64,000 bases of DNA from CAWDZK01 sp963807005 (lineage in GTDB: Bacteria; Actinomycetota; Actinomycetes; JACCUZ01). The stretch lies in assembly GCA_963807005.1 (NCBI GenBank), contig CAWDZK010000006.1, positions 496,001-560,000 of the forward strand, in the 5' to 3' direction. Made by a program: the position numbers and the translations under genes. This document shows positions 1-9,537 of the stretch, in pieces (positions within the stretch are counted from its first letter, which is position 1; every line of letters starts with the position of its first letter). Under the pieces are notes generated by a model, which was not told where the DNA came from, searched no databases, and saw only the letters and a list, made by a program, of their open reading frames with translations.

Positions 1-2
1 TC

Positions 3-137
3 CGGGGCGAGTTCTTCACCGACAACAACCTCGTGGCCGCCGGCTCGATGGTGGTGGCCCTGCCGCCGTTGATCATCTTCTTCATCCTGCAGAAGCAGTT
101 CGTCTCCGGCCTCACCCTGGGTGCCACCAAGGGATGA
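3..137 (+). CDS. C-terminal end of a carbohydrate ABC transporter permease (partial)
   Basis: Only the last 44 codons lie in the window; the 5' part is off the left edge. The readable tail (EFFTDNNLVAAGSMVVALPP, a hydrophobic helix, then QKQFVSGLTLGATKG) is typical of MalG-type sugar ABC permeases, which end with a last membrane helix and the FVSGLTxGAxKG tail. The stop overlaps the alpha-galactosidase start as ATGA, so the two are almost certainly cotranscribed and translationally coupled. This suggests an operon for uptake and cleavage of an alpha-galactoside such as melibiose or raffinose; the substrate is inferred. Confidence 0.85.
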   Translation, partial: RGEFFTDNNLVAAGSMVVALPPLIIFFILQKQFVSGLTLGATKG

Positions 138-2278
138 GCGGTCCCGACCAGCGGGGGCACCCGGCCGCGGCACCGCCGGGCGTCGTGCTGCTCCGGCGCG
201 CCGGTGTCTCGGTCGTGCTGGACGCCTCGGCGCCTGGAGTCCCGTCCGTGCTGCACTGGGGCGGCGACCTCGGCGAGCGGGTCCCGGAGCCCCCCGCGTG
301 GCGGTCCGCCCGGCCGCACAGCGCCACCGACGTCGTGCCGCCGCTGACCCTCCTGGCCGGCGGCGTGGGCGGCACGCAGCACGCGCCGGCGCTGCGCGGT
401 GGCCCGGCCTGGGCCCCGCACTGGCAGCTGCAGTCCCTCGATCACGACGCCGACCGGGTACGTGCCACCTGCCTGGCGGCCGACGCCGGGCTCGAGCTCG
501 TCACCGATCTCGAGCTCGACGCCGAGGGGGTCCTGCGCGCGACCCACCAGCTGACGAACGCGGGCTCGGCGCCGTACCGGCTCGACGGCCTCACCGTCGT
601 CCTGCCGGTGCCCGCGCACGCCCGCGAGCTGCTCGACCTGACCGGCCGCTGGTGTCGCGAACGTCACCCCCAGCGGCTCCCGTTCGACGCGCAGGGGACG
701 TGGACCCGGGACGGCCGGCACGGCCGGACCGGTCACGACGCCACGCTGCTGCTGGTGGCCGGCACTCCTGGGTTCGGCAACCGGCAGGGCTCCGTGTGGG
801 GCCTGCACCTCGCCTGGAGCGGCGACCACACGTCGTACGCCGAGCGGCGACCCGACGGGCGAGCCGTCCTCGCGAGCGGCGAGCTGCTGGGTCCGGACGA
901 GGTCGTCCTCGCGCCGGGGGAGTCCTACCGCACGCCCGACCTCCTGGCCGTCTGGTCCGACGCCGGCCTGGACGGGCTCAGCAGGCGGCTGCACCGGCAC
1001 GTCCGGGCCCGGCCCGGCCACCCTCGCCGTCCGCGGCCGGTGATCCTCAACACATGGGAGGCGGTGTACTTCGACCACCGGCTGGACCGGCTGACCGAGC
1101 TGGCCGACGTCGCCGCCGAGATGGGCATCGAACGGTTCGTCCTCGACGACGGCTGGTTCCTCGCCCGCCGGGACGACCGCGCGGGCCTCGGGGACTGGGT
1201 CGTGGACACCACCGTGTGGCCGCAGGGCCTGGCCCCGCTGATCGCGCACGTCCGCGGTCTGGGGATGGACTTCGGTCTCTGGGTCGAGCCGGAGATGGTC
1301 AACGTGGACTCCGACGTGTACCGGGCGCACCCGGACTGGGTGCTGCGTGCCGGCGCGGACCTGCCGGTGCCCTGGCGGGGCCAGCAGGTCCTCGACCTCG
1401 CCGTCCCGGACGCCTACGAGCACGTCCTCGGCCAGCTGGACGCGTTGCTGTCCGAGCACGACATCGCCTACCTCAAGTGGGACCACAACCGGGACCTGTT
1501 GGACGCCGGTCACGGGAGCAGGCCGGGGATCCGCGCCCAGACGCTGGCTGTCTACCGGCTCCTGGACGAGCTGCGCGCCCGTCACCCCGGTCTCGAGATC
1601 GAGTCCTGCGCCTCCGGCGGCGCCCGGGTCGACCTCGGGGTCCTGGCGCGCACCGACCGGGTGTGGGCCAGCGACACCAACGACGCGCTCGAGCGTCAGA
1701 CCATCCAGCGCTGGACCCAGCTGCTGCTCCCGCCCGAGCTCGTCGGCAGCCACGTCGGCCCCGCGACCGCGCACACCACGGGACGGACGCACCGGCTGTC
1801 GTTCCGCGGCGCGACCGCGCTGTTCGGGCACCTCGGGGTCGAATGGGACGTGACCCGGCTGGACGCCGGGGAGCGGGCGGCACTGGGCCGGCTGGTGGCG
1901 ACGTACAAGACGCACCGGGCGCTCCTGCACAGCGGGGACGTGGTGCACGCCGATCACGCCGACCCCGCGGTGCTGGTGCACGGGGTGGTCGCCCCGGACC
2001 GGTCCGAGGCGCTGATCGCGTGCGTCACGGTGGCCAGCCAGCCGTCCGAGGTGCCGGTGCCGGTGCGCCTCCCCGGTCTCGACCCCGGTGCGGACTACCG
2101 GCTGACGGTGGTCGACACGGGCGGCGACGTGTTCGCCGTCCAGCACGAGGGCCCCCCGTGGTGGCCGGAACCGGGCGCTGCCACGCTGCTGCCGGGCGCT
2201 TTCCTCGCCGAGGTTGGGCTGCAGCTCCCGGTCCTCGGGCCGGAGCAGGCGGTCGTGCTGCACCTCGCCCGGAGCTGA
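134..2278 (+). CDS. alpha-galactosidase, glycoside hydrolase family 36
   Basis: This 714-residue protein has the usual length and order of GH36 enzymes: an N-terminal beta-sandwich, a central (beta/alpha)8 barrel from about residue 290, and a C-terminal beta domain. Recognised barrel motifs are WEAVYFDH, LDDGWF, GLWVEPEMVN and KWDHNRDL, where Asp450 is the expected nucleophile. In ESCASGGARVDLG followed by WASDTNDA, Asp514 is the likely acid/base. It should hydrolyse terminal alpha-1,6-galactosyl bonds. No signal peptide is visible, so it is probably cytoplasmic and acts on sugar brought in by the upstream permease, with which it overlaps by 4 bp. The subfamily and exact substrate cannot be told from motifs. 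Confidence 0.9.
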   Translation: MSGPDQRGHPAAAPPGVVLLRRAGVSVVLDASAPGVPSVLHWGGDLGERVPEPPAWRSARPHSATDVVPPLTLLAGGVGGTQHAPALRGGPAWAPHWQLQSLDHDADRVRATCLAADAGLELVTDLELDAEGVLRATHQLTNAGSAPYRLDGLTVVLPVPAHARELLDLTGRWCRERHPQRLPFDAQGTWTRDGRHGRTGHDATLLLVAGTPGFGNRQGSVWGLHLAWSGDHTSYAERRPDGRAVLASGELLGPDEVVLAPGESYRTPDLLAVWSDAGLDGLSRRLHRHVRARPGHPRRPRPVILNTWEAVYFDHRLDRLTELADVAAEMGIERFVLDDGWFLARRDDRAGLGDWVVDTTVWPQGLAPLIAHVRGLGMDFGLWVEPEMVNVDSDVYRAHPDWVLRAGADLPVPWRGQQVLDLAVPDAYEHVLGQLDALLSEHDIAYLKWDHNRDLLDAGHGSRPGIRAQTLAVYRLLDELRARHPGLEIESCASGGARVDLGVLARTDRVWASDTNDALERQTIQRWTQLLLPPELVGSHVGPATAHTTGRTHRLSFRGATALFGHLGVEWDVTRLDAGERAALGRLVATYKTHRALLHSGDVVHADHADPAVLVHGVVAPDRSEALIACVTVASQPSEVPVPVRLPGLDPGADYRLTVVDTGGDVFAVQHEGPPWWPEPGAATLLPGAFLAEVGLQLPVLGPEQAVVLHLARS

Positions 2279-2294
2279 GCCCGCCTCAGCGGGC
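2279..2294 (+). terminator. hairpin after the alpha-galactosidase gene
   Basis: A perfect GCCCGC-ctca-GCGGGC hairpin begins directly after the stop codon. There is no T-run, as is usual in high-GC actinobacteria. It lies just before the next promoter and probably ends the sugar operon. Confidence 0.55.
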
Positions 2295-2296
2295 AC

Positions 2297-2302
2297 TACC
2301 CT
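2297..2302 (+). promoter_or_regulatory. -10 box (TACCCT) for a leaderless transcript
   Basis: TACCCT fits the actinobacterial TAnnnT consensus and ends 7 nt before the ATG at 2310. Transcription would therefore begin at or next to that ATG and give a leaderless mRNA. No convincing -35 is visible. Confidence 0.5.
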
Positions 2303-2309
2303 GGTCGGC

Positions 2310-2360
2310 ATGGACGGCTGCTCTAGACAGGCGTACCCGCGACCTGCCGGTACGCCGTGA
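2310..2360 (+). CDS. 16-residue leaderless upstream ORF
   Basis: An ATG placed 7 nt after a TACCCT box opens a short frame reading MDGCSRQAYPRPAGTP. Its TGA stop (2358-2360) overlaps the GTG start of the next gene (2357-2359) in a GTGA junction. That geometry is typical of translational coupling, and the CorC-like gene has no good Shine-Dalgarno of its own. It could therefore be a leader peptide or re-initiation device, or simply the chance 5' end of the transcript. No family is recognised. Confidence 0.4.
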   Translation: MDGCSRQAYPRPAGTP

Positions 2361-3721
2361 ACGGAACCATCGCGAACGCCCTGCTCGTGGGGCTGTTCCT
2401 GCTGATCGGCGGCGTCTTCTCCGGCTCCGAGATCGCGCTGGTCTCGTTGCGCGAGGGCCAGGTGAGGTCGCTGGCCCAACGCGGCCGCCGCGGGGCCAAG
2501 GTGGCCGAGCTGCACGCCGACCCGAACCGGTTCCTTGCCGCCGTCCAGATCGGCGTCACCCTGGCCGGGTTCATGTCGGCAGCCTTCGGCGCCGCCGCCT
2601 TCGCGGACGACCTGGCTCCGGTGCTGCGGCGGTGGGGGCTGTCGTCCGGGGGCACCGCCAACGACCACGACGCGGCGTACTGGGTCGCCTTCATCACGGT
2701 CACGCTCGTCATCACCTACCTGTCGCTCGTGATCAGCGAGCTGGCTCCGAAGCGGATCGCGCTGCAGCGGGCCGAACGCATCTCGCTGCTCGTCGCCCCC
2801 ACCCTCGACCGGGTCGCCCGGGCGTCGCGACCTCTCATCTGGCTGCTGTCCCGGTCGACCGACGGCGTGGTCCGGCTGCTGGGCGGCGACCCGTCAGCCG
2901 GCCGCGAGACGATCTCGGAGGAGGAGCTGCGCGACATCGTCGCCGGCCACGAGACGCTCGGTCCCGAGGAACGCCAGCTGATCGAGGACGTCTTCGAGGC
3001 CGGCGAGCGTCAGCTGCACGAGGTGATGGTGCCGCGCACCGAGGTCGACTTCCTCGATGCGTCGACGCCGGTGTACAAGGCGGTCCGGCTGTCGTCGACC
3101 AACCCGCACAGCCGCTACCCGGTCGTCCGCGGCTCGTACGACGAGGTCGTCGGCTTCGTGCACGTGCGCGACCTGTTCGCGCCGGAGCGCAACGGCTCGG
3201 CGGTGCGGGTGGGCGAGATCGCCCGGGACGTGAAGCTGATGCCCGGGACCAAGCGAGTCCTCTCGGCGCTGTCCGAGATGCGCCGGGAAGGCCACCACCT
3301 GGCGATCGTGGTCGACGAGTACGGCGGCACAGACGGCATCGTCACCATGGAGGACCTCATGGAGGAGGTCATCGGCGAGATCCACGACGAGTACGACGTC
3401 GCCGAGGAGCCCGCCCGGGCGCTGGTCGACGGGGACGTCGAGGTCGACGGCCTGCTCAACCTCGAGGACTTCGAGGACCGCACCGGGCTCGAGCTGCCCG
3501 ACGGCCCGTACGAGACGGTGGCGGGGTTCGTCATCAACGAGCTCGGGCGGCTGCCCGAGCTGGACGAGAGCATCCTCGCGCTCGGCCGCCGCTTCACCGT
3601 GACCGAGCTGGACGGCCGCCGGATCGCGCGGGTCCGCCTCACCGTCGAGGGACCCGGCGACGCCGAGCCGGGTGCGCCGCTCGAAGCCGACGTCGACGAC
3701 CCCGCCCACAGCAACCCCTGA
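2357..3721 (+). CDS. CNNM/CorC-family membrane protein (hemolysin C-like, CBS domains)
   Basis: 454 residues. The N-terminus is a CNNM (DUF21) transmembrane domain of about residues 1-190, with hydrophobic segments starting at NALLVGLFLLIGGVFSGSE. A CBS pair follows at about 210-335 (EVMVPRTEVDFL, RYPVVRGSYDEVVGFVH, IVVDEYGGTDGIVTMEDLME), then a CorC_HlyC C-terminal domain at about 350-430. Family members are linked to divalent cation, mainly magnesium, efflux or homeostasis; the older name hemolysin is misleading. The GTG start is supported by the GTGA junction with the 16-residue upstream ORF. The ion is not determined by sequence. Confidence 0.88.
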   Translation: MNGTIANALLVGLFLLIGGVFSGSEIALVSLREGQVRSLAQRGRRGAKVAELHADPNRFLAAVQIGVTLAGFMSAAFGAAAFADDLAPVLRRWGLSSGGTANDHDAAYWVAFITVTLVITYLSLVISELAPKRIALQRAERISLLVAPTLDRVARASRPLIWLLSRSTDGVVRLLGGDPSAGRETISEEELRDIVAGHETLGPEERQLIEDVFEAGERQLHEVMVPRTEVDFLDASTPVYKAVRLSSTNPHSRYPVVRGSYDEVVGFVHVRDLFAPERNGSAVRVGEIARDVKLMPGTKRVLSALSEMRREGHHLAIVVDEYGGTDGIVTMEDLMEEVIGEIHDEYDVAEEPARALVDGDVEVDGLLNLEDFEDRTGLELPDGPYETVAGFVINELGRLPELDESILALGRRFTVTELDGRRIARVRLTVEGPGDAEPGAPLEADVDDPAHSNP

Positions 3722-3728
3722 CCGGCGC

Positions 3729-3820
3729 CCCCCCTCCGCTCGTTTGCGACATCCGTCACCGACACGCCGCTGATACAGCGGCGTGTCGGTGACCCAGGTC
3801 GCAAACGAGCGTTCGGGGGG
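3729..3820. repeat. very long intergenic inverted repeat, three nested stems
   Basis: The gap between the CorC-like gene and trpS folds on itself over 92 nt. The outer stem is CCCCCC (3729-3734) with GGGGGG (3815-3820). The middle stem is a perfect 13 bp (3738-3750 with 3798-3810). The inner stem is a perfect 18 bp (3755-3772 with 3776-3793) around a 3-nt loop. Internal loops of 3-4 nt separate the stems. It is much longer than an ordinary terminator; it may end the upstream transcript, or be a REP/MITE-like element or a small RNA. Confidence 0.85.
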
Positions 3821-3893
3821 ATCGGGTCGTCGCGCCTGCGGCTGAGGCGTACGCACTGGGCGGCGGGACGCCCAGCCCTGGCAGAATGCCCGC

Positions 3894-4907
3894 ATGCCCG
3901 ACTCGTCCCGCCCCCGCGTCCTGAGCGGCATGCAGCCGACGTCGGACTCGCTGCACCTCGGCAACTACCTGGGTGCGCTTCGCCAGTGGGTGGACCTCCA
4001 GGACGCCTTCGAGACGTTCTTCTTCGTCGCCGACCTGCACGCGATCACGATGGAGATCGACCCCGAGGCGGTCCGCCGGCGCACCCGCGTCAACGTGGCG
4101 CAGTACCTCGCTGCAGGCGTCGACCCCGGTCGCTCCACCCTGTTCGTGCAGAGCCAGGTGCCCGAGCACGCCCAGCTGACCTGGGTGCTCGGCTGCCTGA
4201 CCGGCTATGGCGAGGCCAGCCGGATGACCCAGTTCAAGGACAAGGTGGCGCGCGGTGGCAACGCCTCGGTCGGGCTGTTCACCTACCCGGTGCTGCAGGC
4301 GGCCGACATCCTGCTCTACCGCCCGGATCGCGTGCCGGTCGGTGAGGACCAGCGCCAGCACCTCGAGCTCAGCCGGGACCTGGCCCAGCGTTTCAACGGC
4401 CGGTTCGGCGACACGTTCGTGGTCCCAGAGCCGCACATCCTCACCAGGGTCGCCAAGATCTACGACCTCCAGAACCCGGGCGCCAAGATGAGCAGCAGCG
4501 TCGGCGGCAGCGGGGTGGTGTGGCTCGACGACGACCCCAAGGTGGTCGAGAAGAAGATCAAGAGTGCCGTGACCGACACCGGCCGCGAGGTCACCTTCGA
4601 CCCCGAGGGCAAGCCGGGCGTGAGCAACCTGCTCGCGATCCTGTCCGCGTTCGGCGGTGAGGGCATCGTCGACCTCGAGTCGCGGTTCGCCGGGGCAGGC
4701 TACGGCGACCTCAAGAAGGCCGTCGTCGAGGTGGTGCTCGACGCCATCGGGCCGTTCCGGCAGCGCCTGCACGAGCACCTCGCCGACCCGGGCGAGCTGG
4801 ACGCCCTCGTCGCCCGTGGCGCGGAGCGCGCTCGCGAGGTGGCTGCCGGCACGCTCGCCGACGTCTACGACAAGGTCGGCTTCCTGCCCGCGGCGCCGGG
4901 CCGGTGA
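3894..4907 (+). CDS. trpS: tryptophanyl-tRNA synthetase
   Basis: 337 residues, the normal size for bacterial TrpS, a class I synthetase that charges tRNA-Trp with tryptophan in the cytoplasm. The N-terminal SGMQPTSDSLHLGNYLGAL holds the HIGH-like signature and KMSSS is at residues 198-202. Other family blocks visible are VADLHAIT, TYPVLQAADILLY and GEDQRQHLELSRDLA. A CAGAAT box 6 nt before the ATG might be a weak -10 for a leaderless mRNA. The stop overlaps the next gene by GTGA, so the RNA ligase-like gene is cotranscribed. The gene is complete. Confidence 0.96.
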   Translation: MPDSSRPRVLSGMQPTSDSLHLGNYLGALRQWVDLQDAFETFFFVADLHAITMEIDPEAVRRRTRVNVAQYLAAGVDPGRSTLFVQSQVPEHAQLTWVLGCLTGYGEASRMTQFKDKVARGGNASVGLFTYPVLQAADILLYRPDRVPVGEDQRQHLELSRDLAQRFNGRFGDTFVVPEPHILTRVAKIYDLQNPGAKMSSSVGGSGVVWLDDDPKVVEKKIKSAVTDTGREVTFDPEGKPGVSNLLAILSAFGGEGIVDLESRFAGAGYGDLKKAVVEVVLDAIGPFRQRLHEHLADPGELDALVARGAERAREVAAGTLADVYDKVGFLPAAPGR

Positions 4908-5446
4908 GCACCCGCACCATCGGTGTCGCGATCCCGATCCCCGAGCCCTACGGCAGCGAGCTCCAGGACGTCCGGGAGTCCTACGGCGACCCGTTGGCCC
5001 GGTCGATCCCGACGCACATCACCCTGCAGCCGCCGACCGAGGTCGACACCGACGACCTCGAGCGGATCGACAAGCACCTGCGGACGATCGCCGAGTCCGA
5101 GCAGCCGTTCGACATCCACCTGCGCGGCACCGGCACCTTCCACCCGGTGTCACCGGTCGTCTTCGTCTCCGTCGTGCTGGGGATCAGCGGCTGCGAGCGG
5201 GTGGAGTCCCGGGTCCGCTCCGGCCCGCTGGCCCGGGAGCTCTCCTGGCCCTACCACCCGCACGTGACCGTGGCGCACGACCTGCCGCACGACGTCCTCA
5301 TGCGGGCCTTCGACGAGCTGGCCGGCTACGACGTCCGGTTCCAGGTGTGGGGGTTCAGCCTGTACGAGCACGGCCAGGACAGGGTGTGGCGTCCGCAGCG
5401 CGACTTCCCGCTCGGGCAGCCCCTTCCCGGTCCGCGGAACGTGTAG
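4904..5446 (+). CDS. 2'-5' RNA ligase family (2H phosphoesterase) protein
   Basis: 180 residues with the two HxT motifs of the 2H phosphoesterase superfamily: H38-I-T40 in THITLQPP and H120-V-T122 in HPHVTVAHD. Family members act on 2',3'-cyclic or 2'-5' linked nucleotides in RNA or on small cyclic nucleotides; which applies here is unknown. The GTG start overlaps the trpS stop by 4 bp, indicating coupling. That pairing hints at RNA end processing near tRNA metabolism, but this is only inference. Confidence 0.85.
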   Translation: MSTRTIGVAIPIPEPYGSELQDVRESYGDPLARSIPTHITLQPPTEVDTDDLERIDKHLRTIAESEQPFDIHLRGTGTFHPVSPVVFVSVVLGISGCERVESRVRSGPLARELSWPYHPHVTVAHDLPHDVLMRAFDELAGYDVRFQVWGFSLYEHGQDRVWRPQRDFPLGQPLPGPRNV

Positions 5447-5476
5447 CCGAGGGTCGCCGCGGGCACGGGACATCAC

Positions 5477-6584
5477 ATGCCGGTCATGCAGCGGGTGCAC
5501 CACGGGGTCCGTTCGGCACGGGCGCGGTACGCGTGGGTCGACCACGCGGCGCGAACGCAGGACCGGCACAGCGATGTCGTCGGCGGCCAGATCGCCGGCG
5601 GCATCACCTACTTCGGCTTCCTGTCCTTCTTTCCCCTCCTCGCGCTGGCCTTCGCAGTGGTCGGCTATCTCAGCGGGGTCTACCCCGGGGCGCGCGACGC
5701 CATCACCACGGCCATCCAGGACGCGTTTCCCGGTCTGCTCGGCAGCGGACCGAGCCAGATCAACATCGACGACGTGGTAGCAGCGAAGGCCGGGGCCGGG
5801 ATCGTCGGCCTGGTCGGACTGCTGTACTGCCGGGCTGGGGTGGGTCGATGCCCTGCGGGTGGGTCTGCGCCGGGTCTTCGGCACCCTCGACGACCGGCCG
5901 TCGTTCCTGCGCAAGAAGGGCGTCGACCTCGTCGTGCTGGTGCTGCTGGGCACGGCGATGGTCGCGTCGGTGGCGGTCACCAGCTTCGCCACCAGCGCCA
6001 CGTCGTACGTGCTGGGCACAGTCGACCTCGACGACTCGCTGGTCGCGACCGTGCTGCTCAAGGTCGTCGCGGTGGGCCTCGCGCTCGTCGTCGACACGCT
6101 GCTGTTCGCGATCCTGCTCACCCGACTGCCGGGCGAGCGCCGGCCCTGGGGTCAGATCCGCAGCGGCGCCATGCTGGCCGCCGTGGGCTTCGAGCTGCTC
6201 AAGCTGCTGGGCACCTTCCTCATCGCGAGGACCACCGACAACCCCGTGTACGCCACGGTCGGCGTCGTCGTCGGCCTGCTGGTGTGGATCAACCTGGTGT
6301 CGAGACTGCTCGTGTACGCCGCCGCCTGGACGGCCACCGACGCGTACTCCCTGGAGCCGGGCGGCATCGGCGAGCCCGGAGCCGGGCGAGGGGGCGGCAT
6401 CTTCGCGGCGACCGACCCCGTGCTGGCGGTGGCCCCCGCCGACTACGAGCCGGTGCCGGTGGAGGTCGACTCGGACGTCGCCTCGCCGCGAGGCAGGATC
6501 CGCACGCTGCGCGGAGTGGCGGTGGGTGCCGCGGTCGGCGCCGGCCTCGCCGGAGTCCTGACCCGGCGGTCCACGCGCGGCTGA
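5477..6584 (+). pseudogene. YihY/BrkB-family membrane protein, frameshifted
   Basis: The first 117 codons read as the start of a YihY (formerly ribonuclease BN/BrkB) integral membrane protein: GGQIAGGITYFGFLSFFPLL, then a hydrophobic segment ending GIVGLVGLLY. At about 5828 the family sequence moves to the next frame and continues as GLGWVDALRVGLRRVFGTLDDRPSFLRKKG with four further hydrophobic helices to the stop at 6584. One surplus T at 5828 (tac-t-gcc) explains the shift; without it the product would be about 368 residues, the family norm. It is either a recent mutation or a sequencing error. The role of the family is poorly defined. Confidence 0.8.
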
Positions 6585-7765
6585 GGGAACCCGGCGACGC
6601 CCGGCCGGTGGCCCGTCCGCCGGCGCCGGACCCGGCGTCGTACCAGCACCCTGGCCCGCAGCAGGGCGAGCGCCACCGCGAGGAGCGCCACCACGTCGAG
6701 CCACCACGGCAGACCGCCCCCGGTGCCGGCGGCGGAAGCCTCTCGGGTGCCTCCGGCGCCGTCGGCCCCCGCGGGGGCAGCCCCGGTCGATGGGCCCACG
6801 ACGGCTCGCGGCACGGCGTCGAGCGAACCGACGGGCTGCGCGAGCGCTCGGTGGCGGAAGCCCCAGCTGAGCAGCGCCGCCGAGTCCTTCCAGGAGTCCT
6901 GCTGGCTGTGCAGCACGGTGGCGACCAGCGTGTGCCCGCGGCGGGTGGCCGCACCGACGAACGTGCCGCGCGCCTTGGTGGTCCAGCCGGTCTTGATGCC
7001 GATCGCGCCGCGGTAGTTCAGCAGCAACCGGTCCTGGGTGTAGATCTCGAACGTCTTGCGGACCTTCCCGGGCTTGGGCATCTTGCCGGGGAACTGCGAC
7101 TTGACGGTCGTGGCGTAGGCGCGGAAGTCCGGCCTGGCCATGGCCGCGCGGGCGATGACCGCGAGGTCGTACGCCGAGGTGTACTGGCGCGGCGCGTCCA
7201 GCCCGCTCGGGTTGCGCACCGTCGTGTCCAGGGCGCCCAGCTCGCGTGCGGTCCGCGACATCGCCGCGACCGTCTCCGGGACGCCTCCGGCGGCGTGGGC
7301 CAGAGCGCTGGCGGCGTCGTTGCCCGAGACGAGGAACAGCGCCTGCCAGAGCTGGTCGACGGTGTAGGTGGCGTCCGGGACGATGCCGGCCTTGCTGCCC
7401 TCGGCGTTCGCGTCCTCCCACTGGGCCGTGTAGACCGTCGACGGGTCCAGCGTCGGCAGGAGGGTCAGAGCGGTGAGGACCTTCAGCGTGCTGGCCGGTC
7501 GCCAGCGGCCGTGCGGGTCCTTGGCCGCCAGCACCTCGCCGGTGTCGAGGTCGGCCAGCAGGTAGGCCGACGCGCTGACCTCGGGCAGGGCGCCGGCGCC
7601 AGGAGCGTCCACGGCGATGCCGGTGGTGGCGAGTCCCTCGCCGCCCACGGTGGCGGCACCCGCCGAGGTCGCCGTACCGGCAGACACGACCCCGCCGAGC
7701 AGGACGGCCGACGCGGCGCACGCGAGCAGCCGACTGCGGGTCCGCACCGCGCGAAGGGAGCTCAT
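6443..7765 (-). CDS. D-alanyl-D-alanine carboxypeptidase (penicillin-binding, S11 family)
   Basis: 440 residues. A signal peptide (about residues 1-38, ending TSAGAA) is followed by the three catalytic motifs: S92-x-x-K95 in ASTLKVL, SGN at 147-149, and KTG at 258-260. A C-terminal hydrophobic helix (WWLDVVALLAVALALL) and an arginine-rich tail anchor it to the membrane. It trims the terminal D-Ala from peptidoglycan stem peptides on the outer face. The ATG at 7765 is chosen because a TAGCCT box lies 7 nt upstream and the signal peptide follows at once. The last 47 codons overlap the convergent YihY gene by about 140 bp. Confidence 0.9.
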   Translation of the reverse strand: MSSLRAVRTRSRLLACAASAVLLGGVVSAGTATSAGAATVGGEGLATTGIAVDAPGAGALPEVSASAYLLADLDTGEVLAAKDPHGRWRPASTLKVLTALTLLPTLDPSTVYTAQWEDANAEGSKAGIVPDATYTVDQLWQALFLVSGNDAASALAHAAGGVPETVAAMSRTARELGALDTTVRNPSGLDAPRQYTSAYDLAVIARAAMARPDFRAYATTVKSQFPGKMPKPGKVRKTFEIYTQDRLLLNYRGAIGIKTGWTTKARGTFVGAATRRGHTLVATVLHSQQDSWKDSAALLSWGFRHRALAQPVGSLDAVPRAVVGPSTGAAPAGADGAGGTREASAAGTGGGLPWWLDVVALLAVALALLRARVLVRRRVRRRRTGHRPGVAGFPQPRVDRRVRTPARPAPTAAPTATPRSVRILPRGEATSESTSTGTGS

Positions 7766-7772
7766 CGAGGGC

Positions 7773-7778
7773 AGGCTA
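7773..7778 (-). promoter_or_regulatory. -10 box (TAGCCT) of the carboxypeptidase gene
   Basis: On the minus strand TAGCCT ends 7 nt before the ATG at 7765, predicting a leaderless mRNA. It is one half of a compact divergent promoter region with the mutase gene. Confidence 0.5.
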
Positions 7779-7801
7779 ACGGCTCCGACTGCCCGGCTCG
7801 T

Positions 7802-7807
7802 TAGCAT
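7802..7807 (+). promoter_or_regulatory. -10 box (TAGCAT) of the mutase gene
   Basis: TAGCAT ends 7 nt before the ATG at 7815, predicting a leaderless transcript. Only about 50 bp separate this start from the divergent carboxypeptidase start, so the two promoters share the gap. Confidence 0.5.
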
Positions 7808-7814
7808 CCGGGGC

Positions 7815-9413
<1,599 letters not shown>

Positions 9414-9434
9414 CCACCCCACCCCCCGGCCCCT

Positions 9435-9505
9435 CCCACCCTCGGATCTTGAGACGACACACCGGTACGAACCCCGCGCGTCGTCTCAAGATCCGCTGGG
9501 GTGGG
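9435..9505. repeat. long intergenic inverted repeat with 16-bp perfect arms
   Basis: CGGATCTTGAGACGAC (9443-9458) is exactly complementary to 9480-9495 across a 21-nt loop. CCCACC (9435-9440) can pair with GGTGGG (9500-9505) outside it. It sits directly after the mutase stop and may be its terminator. Its size and perfect arms resemble the element at 3729-3820, although the sequence differs. Confidence 0.8.
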
Positions 9506-9523
9506 GCGGGAGGGGGGCAGCGG

Positions 9524-9529
9524 TAAGGT
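9524..9529 (+). promoter_or_regulatory. -10 box (TAAGGT) of the amidohydrolase gene
   Basis: TAAGGT ends 8 nt before the GTG at 9538, consistent with a leaderless mRNA. Confidence 0.45.
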
Positions 9530-9537
9530 CGCCCGTT

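Noticed and set aside
121..3792. A 1223-codon open frame on the plus strand
   Set aside because: It is a GC-driven shadow of the alpha-galactosidase and CorC-like genes, extremely rich in Arg/Ala/Pro/Gly and without any domain.
3738..3810. tRNA or other known structured RNA gene
   Set aside because: The element is a single rod-like hairpin without cloverleaf features, and nothing in it matches a tRNA.
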